Shown here: positions 11,135-22,545 of the stretch, one piece after another
How positions within the stretch are numbered: position 1 is the first letter of the stretch
Layout: each line of letters opens with the position of its first letter
Assembly (NCBI GenBank): GCA_963082975.1
Contig: OY720347.1
Coordinates: 13,250,225 to 13,314,224 of the forward strand
Direction: 5' to 3'
DNA: 64,000 nt
Origin: Labia minor
Taxonomy: Eukaryota > Arthropoda > Insecta > Dermaptera > Spongiphoridae
Program-made: the position numbers and the translations under genes
The notes under the pieces: generated by a model
The model's input: only the letters and a program-made list of their open reading frames with translations
What the model was told of the DNA's origin: nothing
Databases searched by the model: none

Positions 11135-11367
11135 AATTATATATGACTTAACTAGCGCGCATGCGCGTCATGGACTTTGGACCTAGAGTGGGGATTAGAA
11201 CGAAAGACAGCACAAAAGGGAGACGCAGATAGAGGCTATCTCATTCTCACTCGTTATACCTATATCTTCTTTCTCTCTTGCGTTACGAAATTTCAATTTT
11301 TCAATTCACTCTCCATTCTCAACCAAATGTCAGGACGCCGCTAAAGAAGTTTCACTTCAAAAATGCT

Positions 11368-11989
11368 TGAAATGTCGATACTATTTAATAAATAATAATA
11401 ATAATAATAAAATAAGTATATTAACGGTATTCTGTAATCTATGTAGGGAATATTGACCTGAACAAGGAAATCAATTTAGATAATTTTTCAATATACTTAT
11501 TCTAATTATATGGTTAGGGTTATGAATATAAAACATGTTAAGAATCATTGAGTTATATAATAAAAATTAAATAAACAGCTTATAATTAAAAAATTCTGGA
11601 TATTCAGCAAATTGTATTATCATATTACTCAGGCCAAAATGTAATTCTAACTAAAAAATGTTTCCTTCATTCTTTCAACTGTATAATAAATAATATAATA
11701 GACTTAAATTAGTTAAATGTCACCATTTTTAAATATTAACACTATTAATTTATTAATCTGAATTTAAAAAAAAAAACTTTAGAATTTAGACAAAATCTTA
11801 TAATATGATATGAAAAATAATCACATCATTATAACACAAATCCATTTATTCTTTTATTTATTTATTATTTATTTCTTTTCAGATTTGTATTTTTTCTCAT
11901 AAATAATTGGCAATGTCATTTCTGGTGTTTATTATTATAATTTTATAACGTATTTATCAACTTCGCTTCATGTCTGTCTGTCTGTTCGC
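11368..11989. other. AT-rich spacer
   Basis: Includes an ATA-repeat near 11390 and a GTCTGTCTGTCTGT tract near 11973. No gene recognised. Confidence 0.5.
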
Positions 11990-12060
11990 TCTTATGAAAT
12001 TAGTTTTCATTTGCTTTTCTATTTTATTTCTATGCAATTATATTTCTTTATAGAGCTATA

Positions 12061-12096
<36 letters not shown>

Positions 12097-12455
12097 TCAT
12101 TCCACACAAACACTTCATTAACAATTAACACTATTTCTTCTAATATAATGAAATGTTTTGGATTTGATTAATATTATGTAAATTTAAGAAAATAATAATT
12201 TTAAAATTTGTTACATATTTTGATATAAGTATATTACAGTGAAAAATAATAAAAGATGAATTTCTTAGCTCTTATCAATTTTATTGAATAATAAAAAAAT
12301 TTGACTTGATGTTTCATATAAATAAATATAACTAAATGTGCCCAACGTTTTTCGTTGAATATGATGCAATTCATCCATAAACTTTGTCAGGCTTATATAA
12401 AATTATTTTATTCTTTTTAGTCCTTGAGAAAAACATTATTTTATAAAAAAAAAAA
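11990..12455. mobile_element. Partial copy of the AACGTTTTTC long-TIR MITE
   Basis: Bases about 12331-12450 match the right TIR of the element at 46647-47231 (GCCCAACGTTTTTCGTTGAA, CATAAACTTTGTCAGGCTTA). The interior is in the inverse orientation to that copy and the left TIR is missing. An (AT)n run sits at 12064-12093. Confidence 0.7.
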
Positions 12456-13920
12456 TTTATTTTTTATTGTTTTTATCGTTGCCTTTTCAATTTTACTAGA
12501 GTATAATTAAATCCAATTGCATTATAAATTTAGTAAGTATTGAGAAAGATCCAAAAGGTCCAAACGATGCTGAAATTCAAAAAAACATTAAATTTTTATA
12601 TTTTTCATTTATAGAAATATTTGTTTTTCTAGAAACTAAATAGTGTTAAAATAGTAGTTTATGTTATGATATAAAAAAGGCCCAAATTTATCACTCTACA
12701 ACACACTATAAGTGAAATTCATCATAATTATTTAATTTTTCTAAAAACAAAAAATTAAAATAGTGAATTTAAACGACATGACTAAAATAAAAAATCCAAT
12801 TTAAATAACATATAAATATTTACAATAAATTTTATCAGGCAAGTTTTTTTTAAATAATCATTACTTATTCTATGTTTATTTATTTGTATTATATATTATA
12901 TATTATTATTATTATTATTATTATATTATTAAATATTCCCTTTAGTTAAACCTTCTTATATTACTTTTAATCAAAGTTCATGGCCACACTGACGCAACTA
13001 CTTACAAGATCATCAACTAGGTATTATAGAATACTATAGATAATTAAAAATTTATAAATTTACATATTATACTGCACTATTTTTTTATTTTATTTTAATA
13101 TGCTTTATTAATGTAGTTTATCTTTTTGTTTTTATGTGAAGCATTATAATTATTCAGTAATTTATTACATCACATTTACTTTGTAAATATTTAGTATTCA
13201 GATTCGGGAAACTTAACCTTCAAATTATTACATTTCTAAAGATAAAGAATTACTTGTATATTTAAAATAAGTTCAAAAATCGATAGATGTGTTTTTTTAA
13301 TCAATTAAATCCTTTGACTATATCTACAAAATGCAAAATTTAATTCTAAAACATCTTTATTTCATATTAATCAGAATACAGATTAAGATTAGTTTGTTTT
13401 TTTATTAAGCAGTAATCTCTTATTTTAAGACTTAAGTATATCTAATCATATCAAGGTTAATTTAATTATTTATTATTAATAATATATTAAAAAAAAATGT
13501 TTAGCTCAAAAATGTATTATTGAAAAATTCTAAATAATATTTATATTTAAAAATCCTTCATATCCAAATTATTTTTTAATTTATAAGTCATTGTGGAGTT
13601 CATTTTAGTCAGCCATGGCTTTTAATTTTATTATTTCATTATTATCAGATTCGGGATTAATTGTACTTTCATGTAATGATCCAGGACCTTATCAACAAAC
13701 CAATTCACTAATCTGAATTCAATTAAGTGAATTAATGTAAATATTTTAATATATTTGTAATTTTAAATTATATAAATTTTTATAATTAATACATTGAAAT
13801 ATTTTTTGACCACTGAACTAAATATTGAAATTAATAATATTATAGATTCCTAATAATTATCTTTATGACCTTAAAGTCACTGAAAAATAATGAAATCTTT
13901 TTAAGAACATATCTAATAAA
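12456..13920. other. AT-rich spacer
   Basis: A/T-rich with a TTA repeat near 12905. I looked for upstream Mondo exons here and found none. Confidence 0.5.
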
Positions 13921-14283
13921 CAAGTGATTCTCAACAAGGGCGATCGACATCTTAAAGGGGGAGATTATTTGATTATACGCTTTTGGGGGGCGAAATCATT
14001 TTCATCTCTAAAAGAGAGGTAAGATGATTTTGCGAACAGGCTTTTAAACATTTTCGGTTTTTTCAATTTTTTTCAATAAGGTTCTAAAAAAAAAAAAGGT
14101 AAGATGATTTTGCGATCAGGTTCTGAAACACGATTTTTCAATATGGCTCTAAGTATCACCAAGTGTACCTACCTTATATTAGGAATTATCTTACAATTTT
14201 TATCTGTTAAAATTTATAGGGGGGCGATTTATGAAGTCGGCTTTATGAAGTGGGCGTTTGGTCCAAAAAGGTTGAGAAATGCT
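13921..14283. mobile_element. hAT-type MITE, decayed
   Basis: Ends AGTGATTCTCAAC and GGTTGAGAAATGCT resemble the 7833 and 20359 families. Internal phrases GATTTTGCGATCAGG and GGCTCTAAGTATCACC are shared with the 7833 copy. No clear target duplication. Confidence 0.65.
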
Positions 14284-14677
14284 AAATTAGATAGAAGATA
14301 TTGAAATTAATAAAAAAAAAATTATATAGTATTAGTATATCTTATGAATTTTTATTATTAATTTAATTAAAACATACTATTATTAATTGATTTGTGAATT
14401 TTTTCAATTTCAATAAACTTTGTTAATAATTGAGGGGAGTTTGCCAAAAATAACCATTTAATTAACATTAAACTCATATTAATAATTTATAATCGTATTA
14501 ATTACCTATAATCAATTACTTATAAATGAATATATATATATATAGGTTTCTTTAACATATTAATAAAGAATATTTGTTATATTGACTATTTTTCTATCAA
14601 GATATAAATTAAAATAAAATATTTAAAACACCATAGTCACATTTATATATATATATATATATAGGGAGAGAGATATA

Positions 14678-15432
14678 CAGGCAGTCCTCGAGTTACGTCA
14701 AACAATATTTTGATACCATTCCTCAAACTTAAGTCACAAGATTCGAGATACGTCAAGGGTTTAGTATATCCAAGGCACACTAGCCCGTTTTTTAACGTTT
14801 TTTTTTTAATTAGTACTCTGCATGTGGCAAGAGATGGATAATATTGCTTCTGACATTGTTGATTTAGCCAATGCCTTACCCAATATTGAAGTCTCTACTG
14901 ACGATATTGAAGATTTGTTAGATTCTCATGCAGAAGAACTTACTGATAATGATCTTAGTGAAATGGCAGCCCACAAAAACACGGAGGAGTCTCAGTATCG
15001 TCTGTAGCTACCATAGAAACGGGGCTTACTTTCAAAAACTTATCACAAGCTTTTTTCAAGTTTACAGCATGCAATGAATATTTTTGAGGAAAATGATCCA
15101 AATTTAGAAAGAACTGTTAGTTTTAATTCGCAACTTAAAACGGCATATCAGTGTTACAGAGACATGTATGAAGCAAAGAAAAAAGAAGCAAAATAATTTA
15201 AAATTAATAGTTTTTTGAAACCAAAAGTTTAGTTTAGTTATTAATAGTACCTACAATTAATAAAGATAATATATTATTACAAATCAGATTCATTTTTCAT
15301 TAAAATTTCTTGCGGAACGTAACTTTTCATTTTGTATGGAAACATATGGATAATGGTGCTTCGAGTTACGACGTTTCGATTTACGTCACATATTTACGGA
15401 ACCTAATCTGCCGTAACTACGAGGACTGCCTG
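14678..15432 (+). mobile_element. Tigger/pogo-like element remnant
   Basis: 755-bp unit with inverted ends CAGGCAGTCCTCGAGTTACG and CGAGGACTGCCTG, flanked by TA on both sides as for Tc1/mariner/pogo insertions. It keeps only the 3' end of the transposase gene. The right end also contains CGTAACTTTTC and CGATTTACGTC, fragments of longer, decayed TIRs. Confidence 0.85.
14822..15196 (+). pseudogene. Tigger-like transposase C-terminal region, frameshifted
   Basis: Three short frames in succession match the acidic, helical C-terminus of CENP-B/Tigger-type transposases: TDDIEDLLDSHAEELTDNDL (14879 on), then TGLTFKNLSQAFFKF after a frame change near 15000, then ENDPNLERTVSF and AYQCYRDMYEAKKK after another near 15090. 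The helix-turn-helix and DDE catalytic core are gone. At least two frame breaks make it non-functional. The plus-strand direction agrees with the element ends. Confidence 0.8.
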
Positions 15433-16221
15433 TATATACTTATTATAAATAAAGGAAATACATTATTCCTGGGTCTTAATATGATAGAATAAAATTCCTT
15501 AAAATTCTTATGGCAAACCAATCACATTAGAGTATATCGTATATATTATATAGTATATCTATATAGAGATAATTATATATTTTCATTTATTTTCCGAATA
15601 TAATTTTGTAGATTAATTGAAACTAATTGATAATATAAAATAAATTGTAATTAAAATAGAAAAATATTCTAATCTAATTTTATAAATGAAATTATAATAT
15701 TTTGTATTGTAAATCTCCTGATGATAAAGATAAGCATGATTAATTTAAGATCTAAGTTCAATGGAAATTTTTTTAATATTTATATTCATTCAATTTAGCC
15801 TTGAAATGGAGATTAGATTTTTATATTAATATAATGCATGGTATATGATAGATTCATTTTAATAATATACTAATATTCTTTTGGCATATAATATAATATA
15901 ATATATATTAAAAATTAGCTATAATAATTATTATAATTAATTAATTAATATACTATATAATTTTTTTATATATATTTCTGCGATCCCAAATTAATAAAAA
16001 AAATAAATTAAATATAAATAAATGAATTTTAGGAGTAAAATTTAGAACCTTTTATAAAATTGTTAATAAGTATTATCTTGAGAGATAAAACTAATCTGTT
16101 ATAAATTATATAATAACACTAATATATATGTAGTTATCAATTTATCAATTTTAATAAAAGTACATATAAAAATTTTTAAAATCGTAATAAAAAATTAATT
16201 TTTGTTTGTTATAAATTAAAA
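15433..16221. other. AT-rich spacer
   Basis: Many TATA/AATATA tracts. No coding sequence or repeat family recognised. Confidence 0.55.
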
Positions 16222-16505
16222 CAGCGGTTGCCAAAGTGGTGGTCCGCGAGAAAATTTCACTGGTCCGCAGATAAATGTGGAATATAGTTACTCATCATGT
16301 TAAGTTATGTTTTAAGAAGCATTAAAACATTATTCAATTCATAACAATACGTGATAAGTTATAAAAACTCAATGTTTATGTGTTCTTTGATCACAATTTT
16401 TATTTATAAATATATTTAACACTCTTAAAAAATCCCATTAGTGGTCCGCGGGATTTAAATTATGAATTAATTGGTCCGTGAGGTCAAAAAGTTTGGCGAC
16501 CGCTG
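16222..16505. mobile_element. hAT-type MITE, TSD AATTAAAA
   Basis: 284 bp, ends CAGCGGTTGCCAAAGT and AAAGTTTGGCGACCGCTG, perfect 8-bp duplication AATTAAAA (16214-16221 and 16506-16513). Inside, TGGTCCGC occurs near both ends. Non-coding. Confidence 0.9.
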
Positions 16506-16904
16506 AATTAAAATGTTTAAAATTCTTTTTATCTTCAAAGTTATCAAAAACATTATAATATTGAATTAAATTACAAAAAGAAAATAATAAATGTTAGTAG
16601 TTATTATAAATATTGTATAATGTAATGTAAGTTGTTGGCTAAATAGTTTATAACTCATGGAGTTATACAATATGCATTAAAAAAAATAATATTATAAATG
16701 AAGCAATTAAAAGGGGTTTGTTTTTAATTAAAATATTAATTTTTTATTATTCTTAAATGAAAATGTATACGACACCTGTTTAGATTTTCTTTTTTCATTT
16801 TTAATGAATGTTTTATATATTATTGTATAAAAATTGTTACACTTGCTAGATATTTTAGCTGTTTCGAAATAGGAAAAAGTGTTGAAAAATATAAATTTTA
16901 GTGG

Positions 16905-17147
16905 AGATTTTTACAAATCTACAAATTTACAAAGTTTTTTCTTAATTTAAAATTATATGACGTCACAGCCAGCGCCTCCTTATATATTATAAATAAAATA
17001 AAATTAAAAATATTTATGTTATATCCATATCTGTTTTTTGTTGCAATTAATAGATATATTAAAATTATTTGAAATTGTTTCTATAGCTTGAAATTAATTT
17101 ATTTCAAACTGTCGGTCGGTTCTGTGCCCGGTCACAGGTCAACTTAT
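16905..17147 (+). mobile_element. HINE-B 3' end
   Basis: Contains GACGTCACAGCC, CATATCTGTTTTTTG and TTTCAAACTGTCGGTCGGTT, then a terminal hairpin CTGTG-CCCGGT-CACAG and GTCAACTT. The 5' half is missing or reduced to GTGGAGATTTTTAC. The hairpin differs in sequence from the 29823-30447 copy yet still pairs. Confidence 0.75.
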
Positions 17148-17299
17148 TGTTTTTCTAATTCCATTGACATCTTAATCAAGGGTTATTCGTATTTGTATTT
17201 CTTTTTAAAAGTTTACCAAAATTTTAATTTGAAATTGAAAGTTCAATTACTTACTGACCCTTTTTTCCCTACTAAACTGGATGAAAATGATATAATCTA

Positions 17300-17620
17300 A
17301 CGGGCCCGCTTTATGCATCATCATGCAATTATATTCTCATAAAAAAAAAGGGTTTCAACTTCACGTTTTTCTACAGTTATTATCATGAGCAGCAGTACAG
17401 CATACCAGGAAAACTAAAGTTCAAACTCATCTTGCTGTTAGTAAACAAGCTATTAGGATCGAGGTCAATGCTACTAGCAGTTTTCAGGCTGCCTATTCAA
17501 AAAGTTTATCTTACAAGCATTAAAATGAAATCATATGAAAAGGAACCAGAGCCTTTCATTTGGAAAGATCTACTTTGTTTATCTCTCTTTTTCTTAAATA
17601 ATATGGCTTCGCATTAGTGT
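17300..17620 (+). other. Unassigned segment with coding-like composition
   Basis: Less AT-biased than its neighbours. Frames include HLAVSKQAIRIEVNATSS (about 17428 on) and KMKSYEKEPEPFIWKD (about 17524 on), in different frames and broken by stops. I recognise no family; a decayed transposase is possible. It does not match the missing Mondo N-terminus. Confidence 0.25.
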
Positions 17621-18213
17621 GTTTATATTCTTAAATTTTTTTTTCACATTTTATATTTTATTAATTACAAAATATATTGGAAACTATTTTTTTTATATCA
17701 ATTACTATTTGTGTTAATGTTTAAATTAATCACCAAGAGATTATAACAATATTATGTAAACATCATTTATTTGACACTTTAAATAAAATTTGAAATCAAA
17801 ATTAAAAAAGATCCTCTGAATGAATCATAGAAAATTTTAATAGATTTTTTTTATTTTAAAGATTGCATGTTATCTTTAAATTAGGTACTTTATAATGATA
17901 AAACTTAGATATATCAACTCTCGTAATGATCTGTGTTTTTTTTTTATTTTTTTTTTAAATTGACTTATCTAGTAAAATACCAGAAAATATATTCTTTTCA
18001 TTCTACGTTTTTAATATTAAAACCAATCGATTTTTATACAAAAAGATATATAAATACATTTTCTCTTTCTTTAATTATAATAAAATAATTATAATAATAT
18101 TTATCATACACAAGATGATTAAAAAATAAAAACTATTAAAAAAATTAGAATTCTATTCAATTATGATTTTTTTCATAGAGTTGCTATCTTTAAAGAGATA
18201 AACATAGGTTTTT
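17621..18213. other. AT-rich spacer
   Basis: Poly-T and TATA tracts only; nothing recognised. Confidence 0.55.
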
Positions 18214-18660
18214 ACTTTCCCGCATACTTCGTATAAGGGAAGTATTGGAATCGTCAAAAATTTCGACTTCGAGATTTCGATAGATCTTGACGTTTTAGAC
18301 CTCCCTGAGTCGGAAAATACCATTTTTCGAATTATGTCTGTGTGTATGTATGTATGTATGTAATGTCTGTGAGCAAATTTACTCAAAAACTAATCAAGCT
18401 AGGACTTCGAAATTTGGTACACCGATATTATTCACAGTTTGTAGATTTATCTATCAAAATTTCGTCAAAATCGGTTAACCGGAAGTGGTACTTTACCTAC
18501 ACTGGTTGCGTTTGCCTTTCAAGTAAAGTACCAGTTTGCTTCGAGATATTTGCTTCCTATTTTGTATATAGATTTAAAAATATGAAAAAAATTCAGATAC
18601 CAAATTTCATCATGATCTGACTACCGGAAGTGACATTTTACCTATACAAGTAGCGTTAGG
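18214..18660 (+). mobile_element. Third HINE-like repeat (HINE-C)
   Basis: Begins with a hairpin-prone stretch (CCGCATACTTCGTATAAGGG), then CGAGATTTCGATAGATCTTG, a (GTAT)n microsatellite at 18343-18362, ACTCAAAAACTAATCAAGCT, CGAAATTTGGTACACCG and repeated ACCGGAAGTG. The order of modules parallels HINE-A but the sequence differs. The 3' end was not identified. Confidence 0.55.
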
Positions 18661-18866
18661 TGTAAATTATAAATATATATAATAGTGTTAAACCATTTTA
18701 CTTTATAATTTAAATTAATTAGTTTGTTTATTTTTATTGTTGTTAAAACATAATAATAATAACCTAATTACCTATTTATATGTAGGGAAAGTCTAGGGGA
18801 GGACACTCCCGATTTTTTGTTAAATGGTTACTTACCATTAAGTAATTATTTAAGTTAATGATAAAA

Positions 18867-19107
18867 AGGAGGCAGCTAGCCGAGAGTGTAGCCTAGCAAT
18901 TTTCTACACAAGATGTCGGCGTTCTATTCCAACTAAGAACAAATTTTTCTAATAAAATTCAATTTAACTGTCAGTTCCTGGTTCTATACATGCGGAAGGC
19001 AACGGGAAACCACCGCATTAACATTCCCAAGAAAAATTATCATGGCTGGGCAGCTTCTAAGATGATAGCTAAACTCCGAAAGGGAGACGGCACCTTAAGA
19101 AGAAGAA
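18867..19107 (+). mobile_element. tRNA-derived SINE-like element, TSD GATAAAA
   Basis: The head resembles a tRNA gene: an A-box-like TAGCCGAGAGTG and a B-box-like GGCGTTCTATTCC. A body GGCAACGGGAAACCACCGCA and a tail CCGAAAGGGAGACGGCACCT ending in (GAA)n follow, in the style of LINE-derived SINE tails. GATAAAA occurs on both sides (18860-18866, 19108-19114), consistent with target-primed insertion. No cloverleaf folds well enough to call a tRNA. Confidence 0.65.
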
Positions 19108-19612
19108 GATAAAATTTGAATTTTATTTAATTTCAAAAGTTTTAAATATTACGAATAAATCAATAAATAATTGTTTCATATTGATGTTTATCAATAAGTA
19201 TTCCTACAACACACATCTTTTGTTATTTTGATTGTATTATGTACGTACAATAGAAAATTTTTGTAAAAAATAAAAAGACAAATAGATAATTAAAATTACT
19301 TACTTTTTTCTATCGAAATTATTATAATTATTATTATTATTTTAAAATATTTTATTTTTACAAATATTTTTATAGTATAACTCCAAAAGATAAGAAATTA
19401 TAAAAGATTAGTAGTATATGTATGATAATATCTGATATCAGGGTCAAAAAGATCAAGGCGGTGACCGAAGTGACTTGCTAAACCAACTTTGTGTAAATTT
19501 TTTCTTCTTTTAACATGATATTAATATATATATATATATATATATGCATTAAATAAACAATTTAATTAAATTAAAATAAATTATTTAATAATTAAAGAAC
19601 ATTTTGTTAATT

Positions 19613-20195
19613 ACCGACCGACGATAGTAAGGGAGGTATTGTTTTCACACCAAATTTCACATGTGGAGATTTTTACATATCTCCACGAATCATGCATTTT
19701 CTAAACAGAAAAAAGTATTTTTAGCATGATGTCTGTCCGTCCGTCTGTCCGTCCGTATAGATGTGTACAGCCTGAACGGCTCAACCGATTTTGATGAAAT
19801 TTGGTATATTTACTTAATGCATCAGTGGGATGAATTGATCAACTTTTGGTGCAAATCCGGAAACCGGAAGTGATAGTATTAGCGATCGACGATAGGAAGG
19901 GAAGGGTTATTTTCACACCAAATTTCACATGAGGAGATTTTTTACATATCACCACGAATCATGCACTTTGTATTGGTTTTTCCTCGAGAAAAATCATATT
20001 TATTAGTTTTTTCTTAATTTAAAATTATATGACGTCATCCAGCCTTTCATGACGTCACAGCCTTGTCTTGCATATATATATTATAAATAAAATAAAATTA
20101 AAAATGTTTATATTTATTATTTATGTATCCATATCTGTTTTTTATTACATTAATAGATATATTAAAATTATTTGAAATTGTTTCTGTAGCTGCTA
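19613..20195 (+). mobile_element. HINE-B copy, 3' truncated
   Basis: Starts ACCGACCGACGATAGTAAGG, carries the GTCTGTCCGTCCGTCTGTCC microsatellite near 19731, CAACCGATTTTGATGAAATT, GGAAACCGGAAGTGATAG, and continues to TTTCTGTAGCTGCTAG. The terminal CGTCGGTCGGT and hairpin are lost. Confidence 0.82.
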
Positions 20196-20358
20196 GTTAG
20201 CCATCTAAGGTTCACGTTATTTCAAATATATTTTTCCTTTCTTTTCTTTCCTCTCCTTTAGCTTTGATGTCTTTCCAATATTGTTGCATTTGTTGATTTA
20301 TAATTATATTTTAAAATATTAGATCTCAAATAAGGCCAAAAGTTTTTTTCCCCTATAA

Positions 20359-20582
20359 AAGTGATTTTCAACCACTGTGCCGCGGCACTTTAGTGTTCCG
20401 CTAAATTATGAGGTTCTTAAACATTTCCGACTTATTTTCTAAATTTTCTAAAAAAAAAAACCGTTTTTGGGGCCTCTTTTTCAATATGGTAAACTTTTAT
20501 ACTTATCTTTTTCTTTGTGTGCCGACAAATTTTTAAACCGTTCAAAGTGTGCCGCGGTAAAAAAAAAAGTTGAGAATCACTG
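20359..20582. mobile_element. hAT-type MITE, TSD CCCTATAA
   Basis: 224 bp with ends AAGTGATTTTCAACCACTGT and GTTGAGAATCACTG, perfect 8-bp duplication CCCTATAA (20351-20358, 20583-20590). Same family as 7833-8215. Confidence 0.9.
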
Positions 20583-20679
20583 CCCTATAAAATTAACATT
20601 GAATTTTACTTAAGTAAAAAATATCTATCTATAAATGAAAATGATAATTGAATTATCGTACGTATCTTTTGCTCTTTTT

Positions 20680-21233
20680 ACTATCTCGCCAAAGATAGTA
20701 TTGGGATCACGAAAATTTTCGATGTCGAGATTTTGATGTTTTTATACGTTTTGAAGGTTCCTGAATGAATTTCACTAAGGTTGAGAAAAATGTATGTCTG
20801 TGTGTGTAAATATGTAGGCAAGATTACACAAAAACGGTTTGAGCTAGAATAATGAAATTTGGCATACGGGAATTATTCAAAATTCGTAGTTTTCTATCAA
20901 CTTTTGAGAAATGTAGCTTATTCAAAAGAGGGTCATTACCTACAACGTTTTGATTATTTTTCCTCTAAAGTGACCGTAAAAATAAAGATATATGTTTGAT
21001 AGTTTTTCACTTGATTAAAAATTGTATAAAACTGCTATATTTAGAATATCAGATTGATTGAATTGCTGAAAGTACCAGAATTAATTTTTTAACTCTGCAA
21101 ATCACGCGCTGTTTTAATAAATATTATTTATTCATTTATAATTTATAATTAATTAGATTTAATTTAAATATAATATATTATGTTATTTAATCCAATTCAA
21201 ATTGAAAGATAATCGAGTGGAGAATCTCCAGCT
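20680..21233 (+). mobile_element. HINE-A copy, near full length
   Basis: ACTATCTCGCC start, GATGTTTTTATACGTTTTGA, a short TG/TA microsatellite, CAAAACGTT-type centre, and the 3' end AATCGAGTGGAGAATCTCCAGC. The 3' arm has decayed (GAAAGATAAT for GCGAGATAGT), but the hairpin TGGAG-AAT-CTCCA re-forms differently. Confidence 0.82.
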
Positions 21234-22082
21234 TATTTCTATTCTAGTCAATATTTAAAAAGTTATATTTATTATCTTTCTGTTCTTCTATAGTATTTAT
21301 GAATATTTCAATTCCATTTATTCACACATTATTAATTATTTTTTTTGCTATACTTAATTTCCATAAATAAATTAATGTCCAATGGCATTTATTAATAGAA
21401 CAAATACAAGTAAAATTTAAATCTACCTCAAATTAATATAACAAGTATAATAAATGAAGTAATTAAAAATTTTATCCAAGTTTAATAGAATAATTTTAAT
21501 ATGATTGGTGATATATATATATAATTATATATGATATAGTTAAAGAGAGAAATAGTTAATTTGCTTTTTAAGTTCTTCACTTAATCTTTTATTAAAACAT
21601 TAAACAGCCAACTTGACCCCCCAGATACATGAGATAATATACAGATGTTTGTTATCTATCTATAATTGATCTAGATAAAATATTTTCTTAACACTTCTAT
21701 CTTATTATAAATATATATACATATAGATATAGATATAGATATGTATGTATATGAATTACTTATTGTTTATATGGAATAGGCAGATTGTATATTTCATTAA
21801 AAGTAAATAAAAAAAAAATTAAGATAGATATGTTTATATATTAAAATTAAATTGTTTCTACGAGAAAATTGATAATTATTTTTCAATATAGTGGATTTTT
21901 TTTATATAATGAAATAAATCTTGATAGTGAAGAGACTATTAGTATATAAAAAATTAATATAATTTTTTTTTATATATTTGATAGTCACCAGTATTTTGAA
22001 ATATCTTTATCTCTTTATGCTGAGCTTGTAACTTGCCAAATCCTTCAATCCCATAGAAGCTGATAGTTCATACAATTTAATA
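21234..22082. other. AT-rich spacer
   Basis: Contains (GATATA)n near 21725. No gene recognised. Confidence 0.55.
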
Positions 22083-22545
22083 CGAGGGTGGGGTGAAAAG
22101 ATTCCGACTAGACCAAGAAAAACGATGTTTTTAATTTTTTTTTTTTTTTTTCTTTATTTTTCAACATAATCTCCATTAACACTGATACATTTCTCATTAT
22201 AGTGTTCTAATTTAGTTAATTAATTTATTTAATTAATTAATTTAATTTAATTTAAGTCTCATCAACAGTTATGAATCTACGTAAAAATTCGTTTGGATTA
22301 CGCCTACAACGCCAAATTGTCGGTAGAAATGGTTTTTTGAAGCAGTTTTTGGTCTAACGTTAGCAAACGCGGCACCCACGTTACACACAGCTTTCCATAT
22401 TCAAATGGTTGTGCAAAATATTTCGCACACGTTCAGCTAACATCGTACATATCTCAGCTATCTTGAATGTTGAAAAATAAAGCAAAAAAAAATTTAAAAA
22501 CACCGTTTTTCTTGGTCAGGCCGGATACTTTTCACCCCACCCTCG
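22083..22545 (-). mobile_element. Deleted mariner element with transposase scraps
   Basis: Inverted ends CGAGGGTGGGGTGAAAAG and CTTTTCACCCCACCCTCG lie between TA dinucleotides. On the minus strand broken frames read as mariner: NILHNHLNMESC, then RRNPNEFLRRFITVDET (the first catalytic Asp region), and near the left end KCISVNGDYVEK, the usual transposase C-terminus. The remainder of the catalytic domain is deleted and replaced by TTAA-rich filler. Confidence 0.82.

Larger units (their letters stand above)
9680..11367 (-). mobile_element. Helentron-type element remnant (split by HINE-A)
   Basis: On the minus strand a 5' end GAAGTGAAACTTCTTTAGCGGC (near 11358 going left; first 20 bases given) has an inverted counterpart AAGAAGTTTCACTTC just before the 3' end (about 9706-9720). 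A possible 3' hairpin (GTGCA/TACAC, 9684-9699) follows. Between them lie an endonuclease frame and a HINE-A copy inserted in the opposite direction. The Rep and helicase regions expected in an autonomous Helentron are absent. Ends are inferred from architecture. Confidence 0.5.

Noticed and set aside
14104-14304. 66-residue plus-strand frame
   Set aside because: Lies wholly within a decayed hAT MITE whose other copies do not keep the frame.
18870-18960. Functional tRNA gene
   Set aside because: Box A/B-like motifs exist but the acceptor and anticodon stems do not pair well; better read as a SINE head.
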